Positions 30,950 through 43,600 of a DNA stretch of 64,000 nucleotides are shown here, one piece after another. The notes below the pieces were generated by a model, which did no database searches, was not told the DNA's origin, and worked only from the letters and a program-made list of their open reading frames with translations. Positions within the stretch are counted from its first letter, which is position 1, and each line of letters opens with the position of its first letter. The stretch covers positions 16,350,501-16,414,500 of the forward strand of contig CM076960.1 of the NCBI GenBank assembly GCA_039566865.1, written 5' to 3'. This DNA is from Aurelia coerulea (Eukaryota > Cnidaria > Scyphozoa > Semaeostomeae > Ulmaridae). The position numbers and the translations under genes are program-made.

Positions 30950-33601
30950 GATCTTAGCAGGGTTGGAAAGACTTGAGGAGATTTTAATCCGAAGGTGGTC
31001 TGCCAGGCAACTTGTCATGGGCATCTGGTTACATTCATTTAGAAATTAAAACCAAAATAACTAGTTAATTGCCACCTATATGGACGGACCATTCGTTTGC
31101 TTTGCATTGGACTGTTGCCTTTTCTTGTTTTTTAGATGTAGTAATTGGATTGTAGAATCGAGGTCAACCAATCAAATCGCTGACAGGGCTTTGTAACTAA
31201 AATGGTACTTGTTGATGATGTGGTGTAACAAATATGGACTGAAATTTATCTTATTTCGGAGTTGTCAGTGTTCCATGGTGCATGTATTTTTGCGAGAAAC
31301 CGAAAGAAATCTTTTTCCTAATTTTACTGTATTTTCATTTGTTTCCTACAATTTTTACTCGTATGGTGCGCGAATGATGTCTCAACACTAGAAATGGTTA
31401 AAAAACTTTGGTTCGAATTGTTCATGAGGCCACAGATAGTTATACAGAGCCTTCAGAAACTCGTAGGAGCTCTGAGTATTCAAATATGAAAATTTTAAGA
31501 AACTTCCAGTACTGGCTCAAGTTCTCAGTTTCTATTTTAAGAAGAGTACGTTTATGGGTAGATCTGATCCTAGAATTTCGATTATCATACAAAGAATGGT
31601 CTTTGAGCAAATTTAAAAGCTTGCCATATGTTGTGAAATTCTCGATGTGCCTTGAGACTTTGTGAAAATCTTACTCCTAACAGATACTAGTTGACTCTTG
31701 TAAAGTTTAGCGCCTTCCCCTCTCCAAAGCATTCTTTGTCGAACATTTCTTAGTTAGACATTCTCTAGGGTACCAGATGAAAAAGGAAATGTTGTATAAA
31801 ATCTCGAGAGATTCGAAACGTGCAGTTCGCTTCTCATTTTCCCTGTACGTTCTTCATTGTTAATAAAGGGAGTCTACTTGCATCTTCCTGCTAAAATAAC
31901 TCCTGTTTTCACTGAGCATAGCTATAAATTAGTGTGGCAATAGCTAGTAAAATTTAGCAAAAATTTATGTGCATTAGGCCCTATTCTGACAATTTGACAG
32001 GTGTTTGTTTCTTGTCTTGCATGTCATACAGCGATTTGTTTTTTCATTCGCATAGATACAGTACATAATTTTTTGATTAGTAATTTATGTGTAAATTACA
32101 ATTGAGCTGATTTTTCTGATAACCCCGTCGACATAGAACTGTAGTGTGCATCTAAGGCCGCGTAAAGACGGAGAACTCGAAGCTAATTAATTTTACCTTA
32201 GATATGACATTTTGCGTTTAAGTTGGAGGGCTGCAAAAGGGAGACTTGATTGTCAAAGAAAACGCAGACGAAGAAGGGGTTTATCTCCTTGATTTCCGTT
32301 GTGACAGTGACAAAATCCCATGCCTGCTTATTTAGGATCAGTTTGAAGGCAGAAACACCGCAATGCGACAAAAAAACAGCAAATACGATAAATTTATTTT
32401 TTGCCATTATTTCGTCCTGCCATGCAGGACTTCTTCAAGGCTGTATATTTAGGATCCCCTGCCCATAACAATTTTAGGAAAAAATTGCGAAGCCCGAAGT
32501 CTAAATACCGACAATCCATTTATTCCGGTAGATAACCCCCTTTGCATTTCTTATGGACTTGAAATGGTCGTGGAATTGGAAGTTCTCTGGCCGTGCGAAC
32601 CCCTTACTTCCTTTTGCCTCATATGAAAGTTGTCTGATTGCTCAAATCTAAATTGGCATTTGTTTATCGATATATTTATGCTCTAGTTTTGATAGTAGGC
32701 ACCATACTTCTTACATGACAGACCGCCGAATGTCTCCACTTGTTTGCCCCACCGCGCAGCAGTTAAAGCGCTTTTCCTGATAACAGAACCATTCTCGATT
32801 TTAGGCAGAGGTGGTCGGTCGAAATTAAATGAGGCACAAATGAAGGTGCAGGGCCAGCAAACGGACTTAGCAAAATATCCGAAGTTTAGACAATTATCTG
32901 CCACAATCTTTGCCACAAGATGTTATAAAATGTTTAGATGCCGCAACATTTTCCTACCTTTGGTAGGGATTTGATGCATCTTCAGGCAAGCTAGGCATAT
33001 CCTGCGTGTTTTTTGCAGAGATCAATCGAGCCTTCATACAGGCTAATTTACTCCGCTCTCTCGCCCACCGCAGGAAGCTTTCGAATCAAAATGCATCAAA
33101 GTTGGTGCAGGATAGCTAAAACATCGGTTGCTCTCCGTGACTCCGCCATTGAGCTTATTACAAGTGATCTTTAGCGTTAACTGTGTAGTTTTGCGATAAA
33201 GTGAACTGCGAAATTACGCCGATAACACTGCAAATAGATTTTATTCAATCGTATTTAAAGTGAGTTTATTGAATGACAGTAAACTATTGATATTTTGTAA
33301 TAGTCGTGAAAATATGCACTTGCACAGTGGACGCCAACTTGTTTCTCGTCTCTCTAAAAATCTGCTTTTATCATGGGTAGCTAGACTTTGCTGGTGTGCA
33401 TCTATGGAGGAGCGCTGGAACTGTTATGTACCTGTGAAGGGAAAATTTCTATAGTTCTGCGGAGGAGGTAATCCTCCATAGTAGTAAATAATTTTTCCCT
33501 CCGCAATAGAATAAAGCTGTAGGAATTAAGCACAACTGCGGCGTCTAACTACCCATGCTTTTATTTAGGAGGGAAAGCTTTTTTGATATCCTGACTATCC
33601 T

Positions 33602-34234
33602 CCCGGGGGGGGGGGCAACTTCCATATGTACAGCAACGGGTACGTGCCGCCCATAAGGATGGGTTTTGAGCCTCAAAAATCCCCAACTAACTACAGTAAA
33701 TCCCCGCATATAAGAACCTACTTTTTTGAGCACCAGGCTGAAAAAGGTTCTTATTTTAAAGGTACAAAGACGAATTTCAAGGTATGAAGGTTCTTAAAGA
33801 TGTTTAGACCTGTAATTTGTTTTGGTAGAGTTGTTATGGACCTAATAACTAAACCTAAGCTTACAGACAGCAGGGGAGGAGATTCAAACTTTAACAGCCA
33901 ACTGGGACAAAAATCGGTTTAATAACGACGATCAAGGATCAACTTTACTTCCCCTGCAATAAGAATATATTTTTCATCAAACTGAAACAGGTTCTTAATT
34001 ACAAGGTGCATAAGTTAGGAAAAACAGCCTCTAGGTTCTTATTTTTGTAGGTTCTTATATGCAGGGATTTACTGTATTGGTCTCAAAATGTAACTGTTCT
34101 AGGTAACTTTTTGCATTGTAACAAAAAAATTCCAGATTTCTATTTTTATCGACTGAAAATCTTGAAACATGGGTCTTCCCCTAAAAAGTTGGGCGGCACG
34201 ACCCTGTCATCCCAACATTAGAGTTACCCCCGGG
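33602..34234. mobile_element. G-run MITE interrupted by another MITE
   Basis: The ends CCCGGGGGG and CCCCCGGG are flanked by ACTATCCT and AGTATCCT (7 of 8 match). GGTACGTGCCGCCC on the left and GGGCGGCACG on the right are inverted subterminal parts. The middle is split by the element at 33694-34074. Confidence 0.75.
33694..34074. mobile_element. 381 bp CAGTAAATCCCC MITE nested in a G-run element
   Basis: Terminal repeats CAGTAAATCCCCGCATATAA and TTATATGCAGGGATTTACTG, each next to TA. It carries repeated AGGTTCTTA phrases, as in 6876-7349. Confidence 0.8.
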
Positions 34235-34509
34235 AGTATCCTATGAATTACTGCGCTTTACTGGTTTAAAGGAGAATGCAAGTGAAGTTCTCAAAAAATT
34301 AGAATCATCTTGGCTTAGTGCAGGAAAATTGATAGAAAGTTGAAGTATTTTGATCTTGATAGTTTGAACCATCTTTGATAAAACATGATCCAATATGATG
34401 ATCTATTGGAGCAAAACTGTACCAGAGGGAAACAATTTGGAAGTTTGCCGGGAAAAAGCGTAAAATTTGGAAAAACTGTGGCGCATGATCAAGTTTTCTT
34501 TTTGTGCAA

Positions 34510-34590
34510 TGTGATTGGTCCAATACGTGAAGGTGCGTCTCATTTATCAACCAATCAGAATTTGACACTTTGAGGTCAAAGTTAAAATGA
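34510..34590 (+). promoter_or_regulatory. candidate IVD proximal promoter motifs
   Basis: Just upstream of the IVD start codon are an ATTGG/CCAAT pair at about 34514-34523 and another CCAAT at about 34551-34555, then AGGTCAAAGTTAA at 34573-34585. CCAAT boxes 80-150 bp before a start are typical of housekeeping promoters. The last motif has one perfect nuclear-receptor half site followed by a weak second one at DR1 spacing. The transcription start is unknown, so this is tentative. Confidence 0.3.
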
Positions 34591-34667
34591 TGTGAAGCCA
34601 TATTTGCTCAGCCTCGTACAGGATCAACAACAACAAATTTTCTTTGCGTTCTTCGCATTGGAAAATC

Positions 34668-37600
34668 ATGGCGTTCGTCATTTCAAGATCAGCTTCGCAT
34701 TTGAGAAGGGCTGTCTTCAATGGACTGCAAAGAAGAACTATAATACCTGCTGTTCAAGAGAAAGTTCTTACTGCAGGAGTTGATGATACTCTGTTTGGAC
34801 TCACCGAAGATCAAAGTCAGGTAAACATGCCAGCCAAAAAACATTGGCCTAAAAAATAGATTTCTTCCCGACGAATGTGGATGTGCCAAGCTTGGAAGAA
34901 GGCAAATTATGTAATAGACAGACTGAAGTAAATATTCTACGCATCGTAATAGGCTGTGGTTATTTCTGTACGGTAGTCTGTCAAAGTCGGATGGAGGTCA
35001 GGCTATGCTCTGCAAAAATTGCACCATGCACGCACGCAGCTAGAAAAAAGCATTGTCACTTTTCTAACTTTCTAAAAATATAAGTTTGTTATACGGTGAT
35101 ACGAAATCAGCATTGGGTGAGATACATCCTGACTGCGTATCAGCGTATCAACAAAATATATGAGCTCCAACATCATGTCATATCTTTTCATTCTAAGAAT
35201 GGCTTCAAAATATTTGTTTCATAATTCTAGCAATGAATGAAATGCTATAATTTTCTTGACTACATATCAATGTATCAGCAGCGTATCAGCAAAATGTAAG
35301 AGCTTCACAAGTGCTCCACATCATATTGTTTCGTTCTTTGAATCACCCAAAAATGATAAATGGATAATCTTTGTAAGTTAATGATATTTTCTGTTTGCAG
35401 CTCAGAGAAACAATTTACAACTTTGCACAGAAAGAGCTTGCCCCTTATGCAGACCAAATTGACAAGGAAAATGGATGGCCAAAGATGAGAGTGAGTGAAC
35501 AAAAAACCTTGAACTGTTTTGTATGATGTCTCATATCTTGCCAATGTATCATGGAGCCTTTCCTATCACCTTAGTGGCATCATTGAGTATATGAGCAGTA
35601 CAACCTGCAGCCCCAAGGCAAATAAGTCAGTTTGTAAAAAGCTGTGCAAACTGAAAGACCCTTTCTCAGCAGCAATTTTTGGAAAGCCTCTTATTGTGAT
35701 TAAATCAAAGATCAATTTAAACCGAGTTAAAACCATATGATACAACAACAGGTAGAGACTAAGAAATACAACTTTGTGTAGATGTTTTTGTGCAAGCCTT
35801 CATCAGTATCAAATACAAAGGTATATATTAGATATGTCATGTGGCTAATGTTTGAATTTATTCAGAGTCGATTGCGTATATATTACTTATGTCCTGAAAC
35901 ATTTTCTTTGTAAACACAATTTGAAACCACCTTATTCTGCCATTGTAATCACTCAATATGTTTTTTAGGAATTCTGGAGGAAGCTTGGAGACCTAGGGGT
36001 CCATGGTGTCACTGTACCAGGTATGTGACTTGTAATTTTTCTCAGACTTTTTAAGTTGATCTGCCATCTTGTTCCTACCTGTACGAAAATACAAGGCCAT
36101 GTAATAGCCATGTACAAGCCTTGTAGTTATGGCCTTGTAACCTTGTTATAGCCTGGAATAGCCTTGCTGTAGCGTTGTAAATGGCTTGAAAAATGCTAGT
36201 TAGCCTTGTAGAAGCCTTGTGGAAACCTTGTGTTAGACTGGTTGCAGCGTGGAATCTTACTGATAGCCTTGTAATTTTCTTCCAAGGTTAGTACCAGGTC
36301 ATAACAAGGTCATAATCCCCTCTACAAGGCTAAAACTTGGCCTGTACAAGGCCAAGTTTAGCCTTGTATTTTTGTACAGGTACCTACAGCAAATAACAAT
36401 GCCTACTAAGATATATTGCTCTCACCAACAATTGTGCCAAATTCCTTTGTTTTTTTATATTTCTTTGTCTATCCAGTATTAACAGAGCAGAAACACCATT
36501 AAGTGAAGTCATCAAGCATTCTGTCAGAAGGAAGTGTTTGGCTGTATAGGATTTTTGAACATAGTAAATCAAGAGTTTGTGGCCCAAGGAAGACAATATC
36601 TAGCCTTGGTTACTGTAATCAAGTGTTGCCTAATTTTGGAACCTATTGCAGGGAGCTATAGTGGGATTTAGCACGTATGTGTGCGCAGTTTATGTTGTTT
36701 CTCCTGTGTCTCCAGTATCAGAACCATCATGTAAACCTTCAAAGCAAACAGGCTTTCTTGAAAATTCCACAACTTTTTCTCAACTAAGTTGTAGTTATGG
36801 GACTACAGATTTTTATCAAATCCATGGATGAATCTCTGTTTATACTTGTTTTTGTAAAAAAATCTAGTGATTCAGAAATGTCATTTAATAGTACCAAAAG
36901 AGCATGCTCTTCAATCACAGTGAATTACCTAAAAGTTCATGTCAAGTGGTTAAATCCAAAGAAGATGTACCGGGTGTCCCGAAAAAAAAGTACTCCCGTT
37001 TAAAAGATCACCAAAATTTGATTACACGGCCGATCTTCAATTCTCTTTCTCTATGAAATAGATCAAGGACCAAATTATTTTCTAAGACATAGCTGATCTT
37101 GTAATTGGTTTAGAATTAGCAAATTTAGCTTTTTTTAGGGACCTGGTTTTGAATCATACTGCGAAAAGCATTGATGATGTCCTGATCAATTTCTTTGTGC
37201 ATGTAAAACTTCTAATTTGGTCATAAATGACAGAAATAAAAGCGCACTATCATTGGAGACTTCAATGATGATAAAAAGTCTGAAAATTTTGACTCTTTGG
37301 CAAGATTGAGCATTTTGCTTAAAAACTATAGCTCAACACACAGTTTTTCAACGTGTAATTTTTCTACCTTGCTGTATCAAAAACAAACATTTTATCATCT
37401 ATGAATATTTTTGGATCTTTGACAAAGCAACCAAAAAAATTGTTATCAAAGGTTTGATAATCAATTTTTGGTGATTTTTTAAACAGGAGTACTTTTTTGG
37501 GACATCCGGTATATACCAACTAGACTTTTAGATATTTGACTCATATGCTTGCACAGTTCTGTAATCTATTGAATCTAATTTCAGAATCTGATGGAGGAAT

Positions 37601-40600
37601 TGGTCTTGGCTACTTTGAGCATGTGATCATTGGAGAAGAAATTAGCAGAGTATCTGCATCAATTGCATTAAGCTATGGTGCTCATTCAAATCTTTGTGTC
37701 AATCAAATTGCAAGGCATGGAACAGAAGCTCAGAAAGCCAAGTATCTACCTAAGGTAGGTTCCTACACCCATGATGCTTATTACATCATCCTATGAGAAG
37801 TTATCTTAAAATTTTTAGGACAGTCTGTAAGAATTTAACCTGTCAACAAATCATGAAAGTGAAAATAGCTCTATATCTTAGGGGGAAAAGCTCTATCTTA
37901 GGGGAGATGTCCTTTCAGAGATGATGCAATATCACTTTAGTGCCAGAATTTATCACGAGTGCAGAATGCTAGTAAATCATGTGTGACCTTGTACAAAGGT
38001 CTTTCCTATATTTGCCTTAAGCATTCGTTGGTACAAAAGTTCAAGAAATGATTCTGGTAAAAAATTTCATCAGATTAGTTGTATTTGCATACTGATGAAT
38101 GATGATTAATGACAGAAGACATTAAAAGCATAGGGCTCAAATCTTTAAAGAGGTAGGTGTAGAATTCTAATTACAGTTTTCTTTGAATTTAATGGCTTGG
38201 AAGGAAATTGGGGTACTTTGCTGTAAATATGCTGTGGAAATTTATTGATATGTTGATTAGTTTCAAAATGGCAGCAATTAGTATTTTTGAGGCTGTGACT
38301 TCATCAAATTTCTAAATCCTAAACTAGAAGAGCTATAGATTTCTGCTTGCCACCATATTGTGGACCGTCATAAACTATGGTTTTCTTGAAGATTGTATCA
38401 ATTTTCCTATATTGATTTAAGATGTTCAATGATTTTTAATGTTTTTTTAAATTTTCGATGAATTTTTTAATAATTAAAATGATTAAAATGCCAAAAATAA
38501 TTAAAATGCCGCCATTTTAAAAAGAATCAAGAGATAAAAAATTTCCATGGCAGATTTACAGCAAACTACCCTAAGTTCCTTTGAAACCATTCGAGTCATT
38601 GAATAATGTGATAGAATTTGCACCCATCTTTTTAAAGATTTGAAAGATTTGAGTCCTATGCTGACAGGCTAAGGTGGATCATTAGTTTTTGAAAGATGAA
38701 AATTCAAATAACTAATGTGTCCTGGATGAAAATGTTTCAGTCAACTGTCTGTCAAACTATCTGTCAAAAAGAAAACTGTAATTCGAAGATATTTGCAACA
38801 CCGGTGCTTTGTATCTATTATTCATTGAGCCGTTTACTTCTTTTTCTGCAGCTATTGAGTGGAGAACACATTGGGGCACTTGCAATGAGTGAAAATAACT
38901 CTGGATCTGATGTTGTATCAATGAGATTGCGTGCAGATAAACAAGGTAATTTTTGATAAGATAATCTGTTGTTAAAAAAGTTGAGTTTTGAAAGCTAATG
39001 GTACATGGAAGTTTCCATGCTGAAATTTCGGTATTGCTGCCCTCTTTCATCCAATAAAAATATTTTGCTACTGTATATCGAGATACAGGACAGAGTAGCA
39101 AAATGTATGAATTAAACTAACACTCTTGTATATACCTACTTTTTTATTCACAATTCTTTCTTTATTGTTTAGAAATTTTGCAATGAATTCTTTGTTCAAT
39201 CAGACAAAAAACCCAATGAAAAGATATGTTATCATTAAAGTGTATTTACTTGCTGTCAAAATTTTTTTCAAAGTTGCAGCAGTTTAGCTGAAATATTTTC
39301 CCCCAAAAACTAGACCAAATCTTACACTGTGTTATGGATGAGAATCTCTTTGCCAATGCTTACTCTCGAAACTTTATGGGATCAAAGTTTCTGTACTTTA
39401 TTTGTTTTAGCTTTTCTTCTAACCTATCTATCTATCTACCAATACTGTACAAAACCCAATATATGGGTATTACGCACAAATAATGCCAGATCTTAGCTGT
39501 TATACAGGCTGCTTTAACATTAATCTTTAAAGACCATATTTGAGATGAGTGGCAGTTATGACCAAAAATAACTGCAGCTGAAGTATTTCTTTGAGATCGA
39601 TGACCATTCTTTTGGCAGACAATGTAATTTAATGAATTACAATTTATTGTTTATTCTCAGGTGATTATTACATCCTGAATGGCAGCAAATTCTGGATTAC
39701 GAATGGGCCTGATGCTGATGTTCTTGTTGTGTATGCAAAGACAGATATGGGTGCAAAACAGCATGGTATCAGCACTTTCCTCATAGAGAAGGTAACATGG
39801 CTCAACAAAATTTGTTCCTTCCTGGTAACAAGCTAACCGCCTTCGTTTCTTCTTACGCACTTCCTTCTTTTTTCCCTATATACTGCTTCATTCTAGCCCT
39901 GTTTCTTTCTCTCCTTCTTTGTTTCCCTTCTTCCTTCCTGGGAAATTTGAGCATACAGGCGCTATGTCTTGGCAGTAGGGACTCTGGAAGGGGTCAGTAA
40001 CAACAGCAATTGTTGCTGTTGTTGGTTGTTCTCTCAGCCGGGGACTCTATTGTTCAGCATCAGGCGCCTCTCTCACTGACCTGACAACCAATGTGAAACA
40101 GACTCCAGTATATATCAGTATCTTATCGTATGTATATCATTTTGTAGGTGTTTATGTAGTTACTTAGTTGTATGTTTTTATGTGTTGGCCATGGGGTAGA
40201 CATTTTCTTTTGCTCCTCGTGGTATCGTCCTTGTAGTGTTGCATAGTAGTTAAAGTATAGTAGAATGTAGCATATCTTGTAATATTTTATATTGATAAAA
40301 AAAAATGGAGCATTTCAGCCACCTTCCTGGTAGCACTGCTACCATGCTACTTCGTTTCTTAGCCCTGGGTAAACCAACAAAATACGAGGCAGGCAGTCTT
40401 CCAAATAATTCGAAAAGTGAATAAGCAATCTTCTGGGAATTGAATGATACGTGTTTTACGCACCTAACAACGAACACATTTACGAATCACCGAGCACAAA
40501 GACTGATTGCTGAAAACAGTTTTTGTTTGCAAAAAAACAACAAGACGCGATGCATGCAGCGTGCTACATTATTGGAAAAGTGAATAAAACAATCTGCTGA

Positions 40601-43600
40601 TAATTGAGTGATACGTGTAGTTACCCATATCATAGACCAAATGCATCGTAATCAAGGTTATGGGACACCTTTTCTAAACAAAACGCTCGCAGCACCTTCC
40701 GCGAATTAACTGGGATATAAAATTTTCTATTCTTATCCCTATTTAATTCTTGCTTCAGATAGAAATATTGTTGCCCCTCAGAGTTATGAACGGTCACAAA
40801 TATAAGATTTAACTAATTCTGAACCATACTATTTTTCACAGGATATGCCTGGCTTTTCAACCAACATCAAACTGGACAAACTTGGAATGAGGGGATCAAA
40901 TACAGCTGAGCTGATTTTTGATGACTGCAAAGTCCCAGGTATATAAGTCTTTCCTTGCTATACTCGTACTTTTTTGTAAGAAGCCATTTATAAGAAACTG
41001 AATACTCAGATCGCTACAAAGTTAAGAAACTCCATACTGGTAAAATATAACGTTAAGAAACTTTAACCTTCAAGAAACTTAAAGGAAATCTTTATCATAT
41101 GTTCACTTTAGTTTTGCTTGATTTCTGTTTCATATTACTTGGAAAATACTTGAACAATGTTTAAACATTGGAAATGCTTCAAAAAGTTTCGTTTTGAAAT
41201 CTTTGCAAGGGTACAGAAAGTAACACGAAGATTGTTGTTGAACTCGTAAGAAACTCGGAAGAAACACTGAGTACTCAAATTCTGATCATTTTAAGAAACT
41301 TTCAATGCTGGTTGAAATTCTTACTAGACTTATGACTTTTCGTCCCTTATTTCCCTGCGTTCTTTGATTTGCTGATATCACTTGGTAATAGGGACTCATA
41401 CCATTACTCTTATAAAGTGGGCCCCTTTAGGCCCATATGGAGTGGTTCCGTATTGACCAATCAAATTGCTAGATTTTAGTTTTCAACCAATAAGGGGACG
41501 CTATTTAGACAGTTGTTGTTGTTGCATACAAAAAACGGTTGATACGGCCTAGAGTTCTCGTAGCTGCGATGGATCTATTTTGTTTCTACAGAGGAAGATT
41601 ACTGCTTGAAAGGTTTGTATTTTGCGATGAGTAGGTCAGGAAAACATTATTCTTTGTACTGAAAGTTTTCTTTTCAATGTTGAAGCTCTTTAAACCAGAC
41701 TTTGAAGCGATTTTGTTGAGTGTACGAGAACTCCCGCTAGTTTAGGCCATTTTGAAACAGGGGGCCCACTTTATAAGAGTAATGGTATGAGTCCCTATTG
41801 AGCAAGTGATATCAGCAAATCAAAGAACGCAGGGAAACAAGGGACGAAAAGTCATAAGTCTAGTGCTGAGACCGTTTTACTTATTGAGGTTTGGATCGAG
41901 CGGCTAACTCTGGTAAATTTTGTGAAAAAAGTGGAAACACAACCCCTGTTTTTGATAGATACCTGCTAGCTGCGGCAAGAGGTTCCTTCGAATCTCAGAA
42001 CACTTTTAAGAGAGTTAAACAACGATGACTTTGCTCGAATTGACTTACGACTGGTTCAGTTTAAATGCACCAGCAAGTTTCATTTACCTTCTGGCCTTGT
42101 TTCTCATTATTTTAATTTGTCGTTGGCTGATTTTGTTGTGTAACAGTGCGAGCATTACAAGGGTTTCATTTTGCAACTGTCGTTATCCAAATGAAAGAAA
42201 GTCAGCTAAAAATGAATGAAAATAACGAGAAACAAAGCAAAAAGACCAATAACACTTGCCTGAATGTAAACTAAACCATGGCTTACTCCTTTTGCACAAA
42301 GTAGTCGATAACAGACTCTCTGAAAACTTTGAGATGCGAATCAACTTCATACCACAGCTAGCAGTGCATCCACTGAGAATGGGGGTCGTTCTTTCGTTTT
42401 CCTTCCCAATCTTTACCAGATTTGGACGTTCAATCCAAACCTCTTTTTTAAGGAGTAAAGAGGTCTATTCTACTTTGGGGATTTTAGATATCTTGGTTGT
42501 TTTCAGGATTACAGCATTTTCTGTTAATAAACATTTGTTTGATCTTTTTTAAACTGTACAGGGTGTCCCAAAAAACATGTGCGCCGTTTGTATGGTACTG
42601 CTGAGGAGCCATAAATCTAAATTTCCTGTTTTTCCGATTTGTGAATAGGAAAGATTTCAATTTAGAGTTTGGCACCAAGTTTGTGTAGATCCGACAAATG
42701 GTTGCTGATTTATTGAGAAAGGAAGTCACAATCACTGGCTGCTTCAAAACCAGAGGATTTTATCTCCATACTTAACCTTATAACTTGAATTTTAACATTA
42801 AATGAACTTAAACTTTACAGTTATGCCAGGAAACGCATTTGGGAGTGATTAATGACCATATTCTTCAATAATATCGATCAAGCAGCATGCTGAACGCAAT
42901 ATTGGTGGTTTAAAACGACTTTATCACTTTTGAGAAGCAAAATATCTGATGGACGCATGACATGGCCTGAAGCATTTGTGTTGCACATTTCCATTCCTAG
43001 CAACCCTAGTTATGTCCAATATTCTTGGTTGTCACAAAATTCAATGTATGACTATCTGCCTCACTTATAAACATCAGAAAACAGGGCTAGGTATGTTTTT
43101 TTTCAATCAATTTCGTTGATTTTAACGCAATTGAGAATTATGCATCCTCTGGTTTTGAGGCAGCCAATAATTTTAGGTTTCTTGCTCCATAAATCAGCAA
43201 CTAGTGATCAGATTTACTCAAACTCGGTGTCAACCTTTAATTTGAAGTCTCTTCTTTCAAGAATCTTAAAAACAGGAAAATTGGATTTATGGCTGCTCCG
43301 CAGAAGCCATCGAAACAGCGCACATGTTTTTGGGACACCCTGCAGACTGTTTACTTGCAACCACTTCCCACATCTTAAAAAGTATTTGACCTTTCACAGG
43401 ATAATGCAAGCTGCCATTGATATCGCGTTCCCGTATTGTCATATGAGGAAGGCCTTCGATACTCCTATTGGTCACTTTCAGGTATATGTTCTCAGTTTTA
43501 GATTTTGTGCCATACTACCGGGTGTCCCAATACCCATGTATACAGATTTGGTTGACTCCAGCACCGTGAATTTAGCTTTAATCAATGGCTAATCACTCTC

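Larger units (their letters stand above)
29444..34667. other. 3' UTR of delta-catenin and intergenic DNA
   Basis: No coding exon was recognised. An AATAAA at about 31862 could end the transcript, but nearer signals cannot be excluded. The region contains G-run elements at 30666-30949 and 33602-34234 and TACACG-family debris near 31380-31560; 32000-33500 shows nothing I can identify. Confidence 0.5.

Noticed and set aside
30637..31024. Minus-strand frames with repeated NFAKKYTRPYT
   Set aside because: They come from the tandem phrases inside the G-run element 30666-30949.
41566..41632. Possible missing IVD exon: LLLERFVF reading near 41600 resembles the LDLERL segment
   Set aside because: It lies inside an inverted-repeat element, lacks the flanking family residues (KGVYV before, GGPLG after) and runs into TAG. 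Chance similarity.
42025..42219. 64-codon frame with a hydrophobic stretch, as a small membrane protein
   Set aside because: Short, in an intron, no splice or family support.
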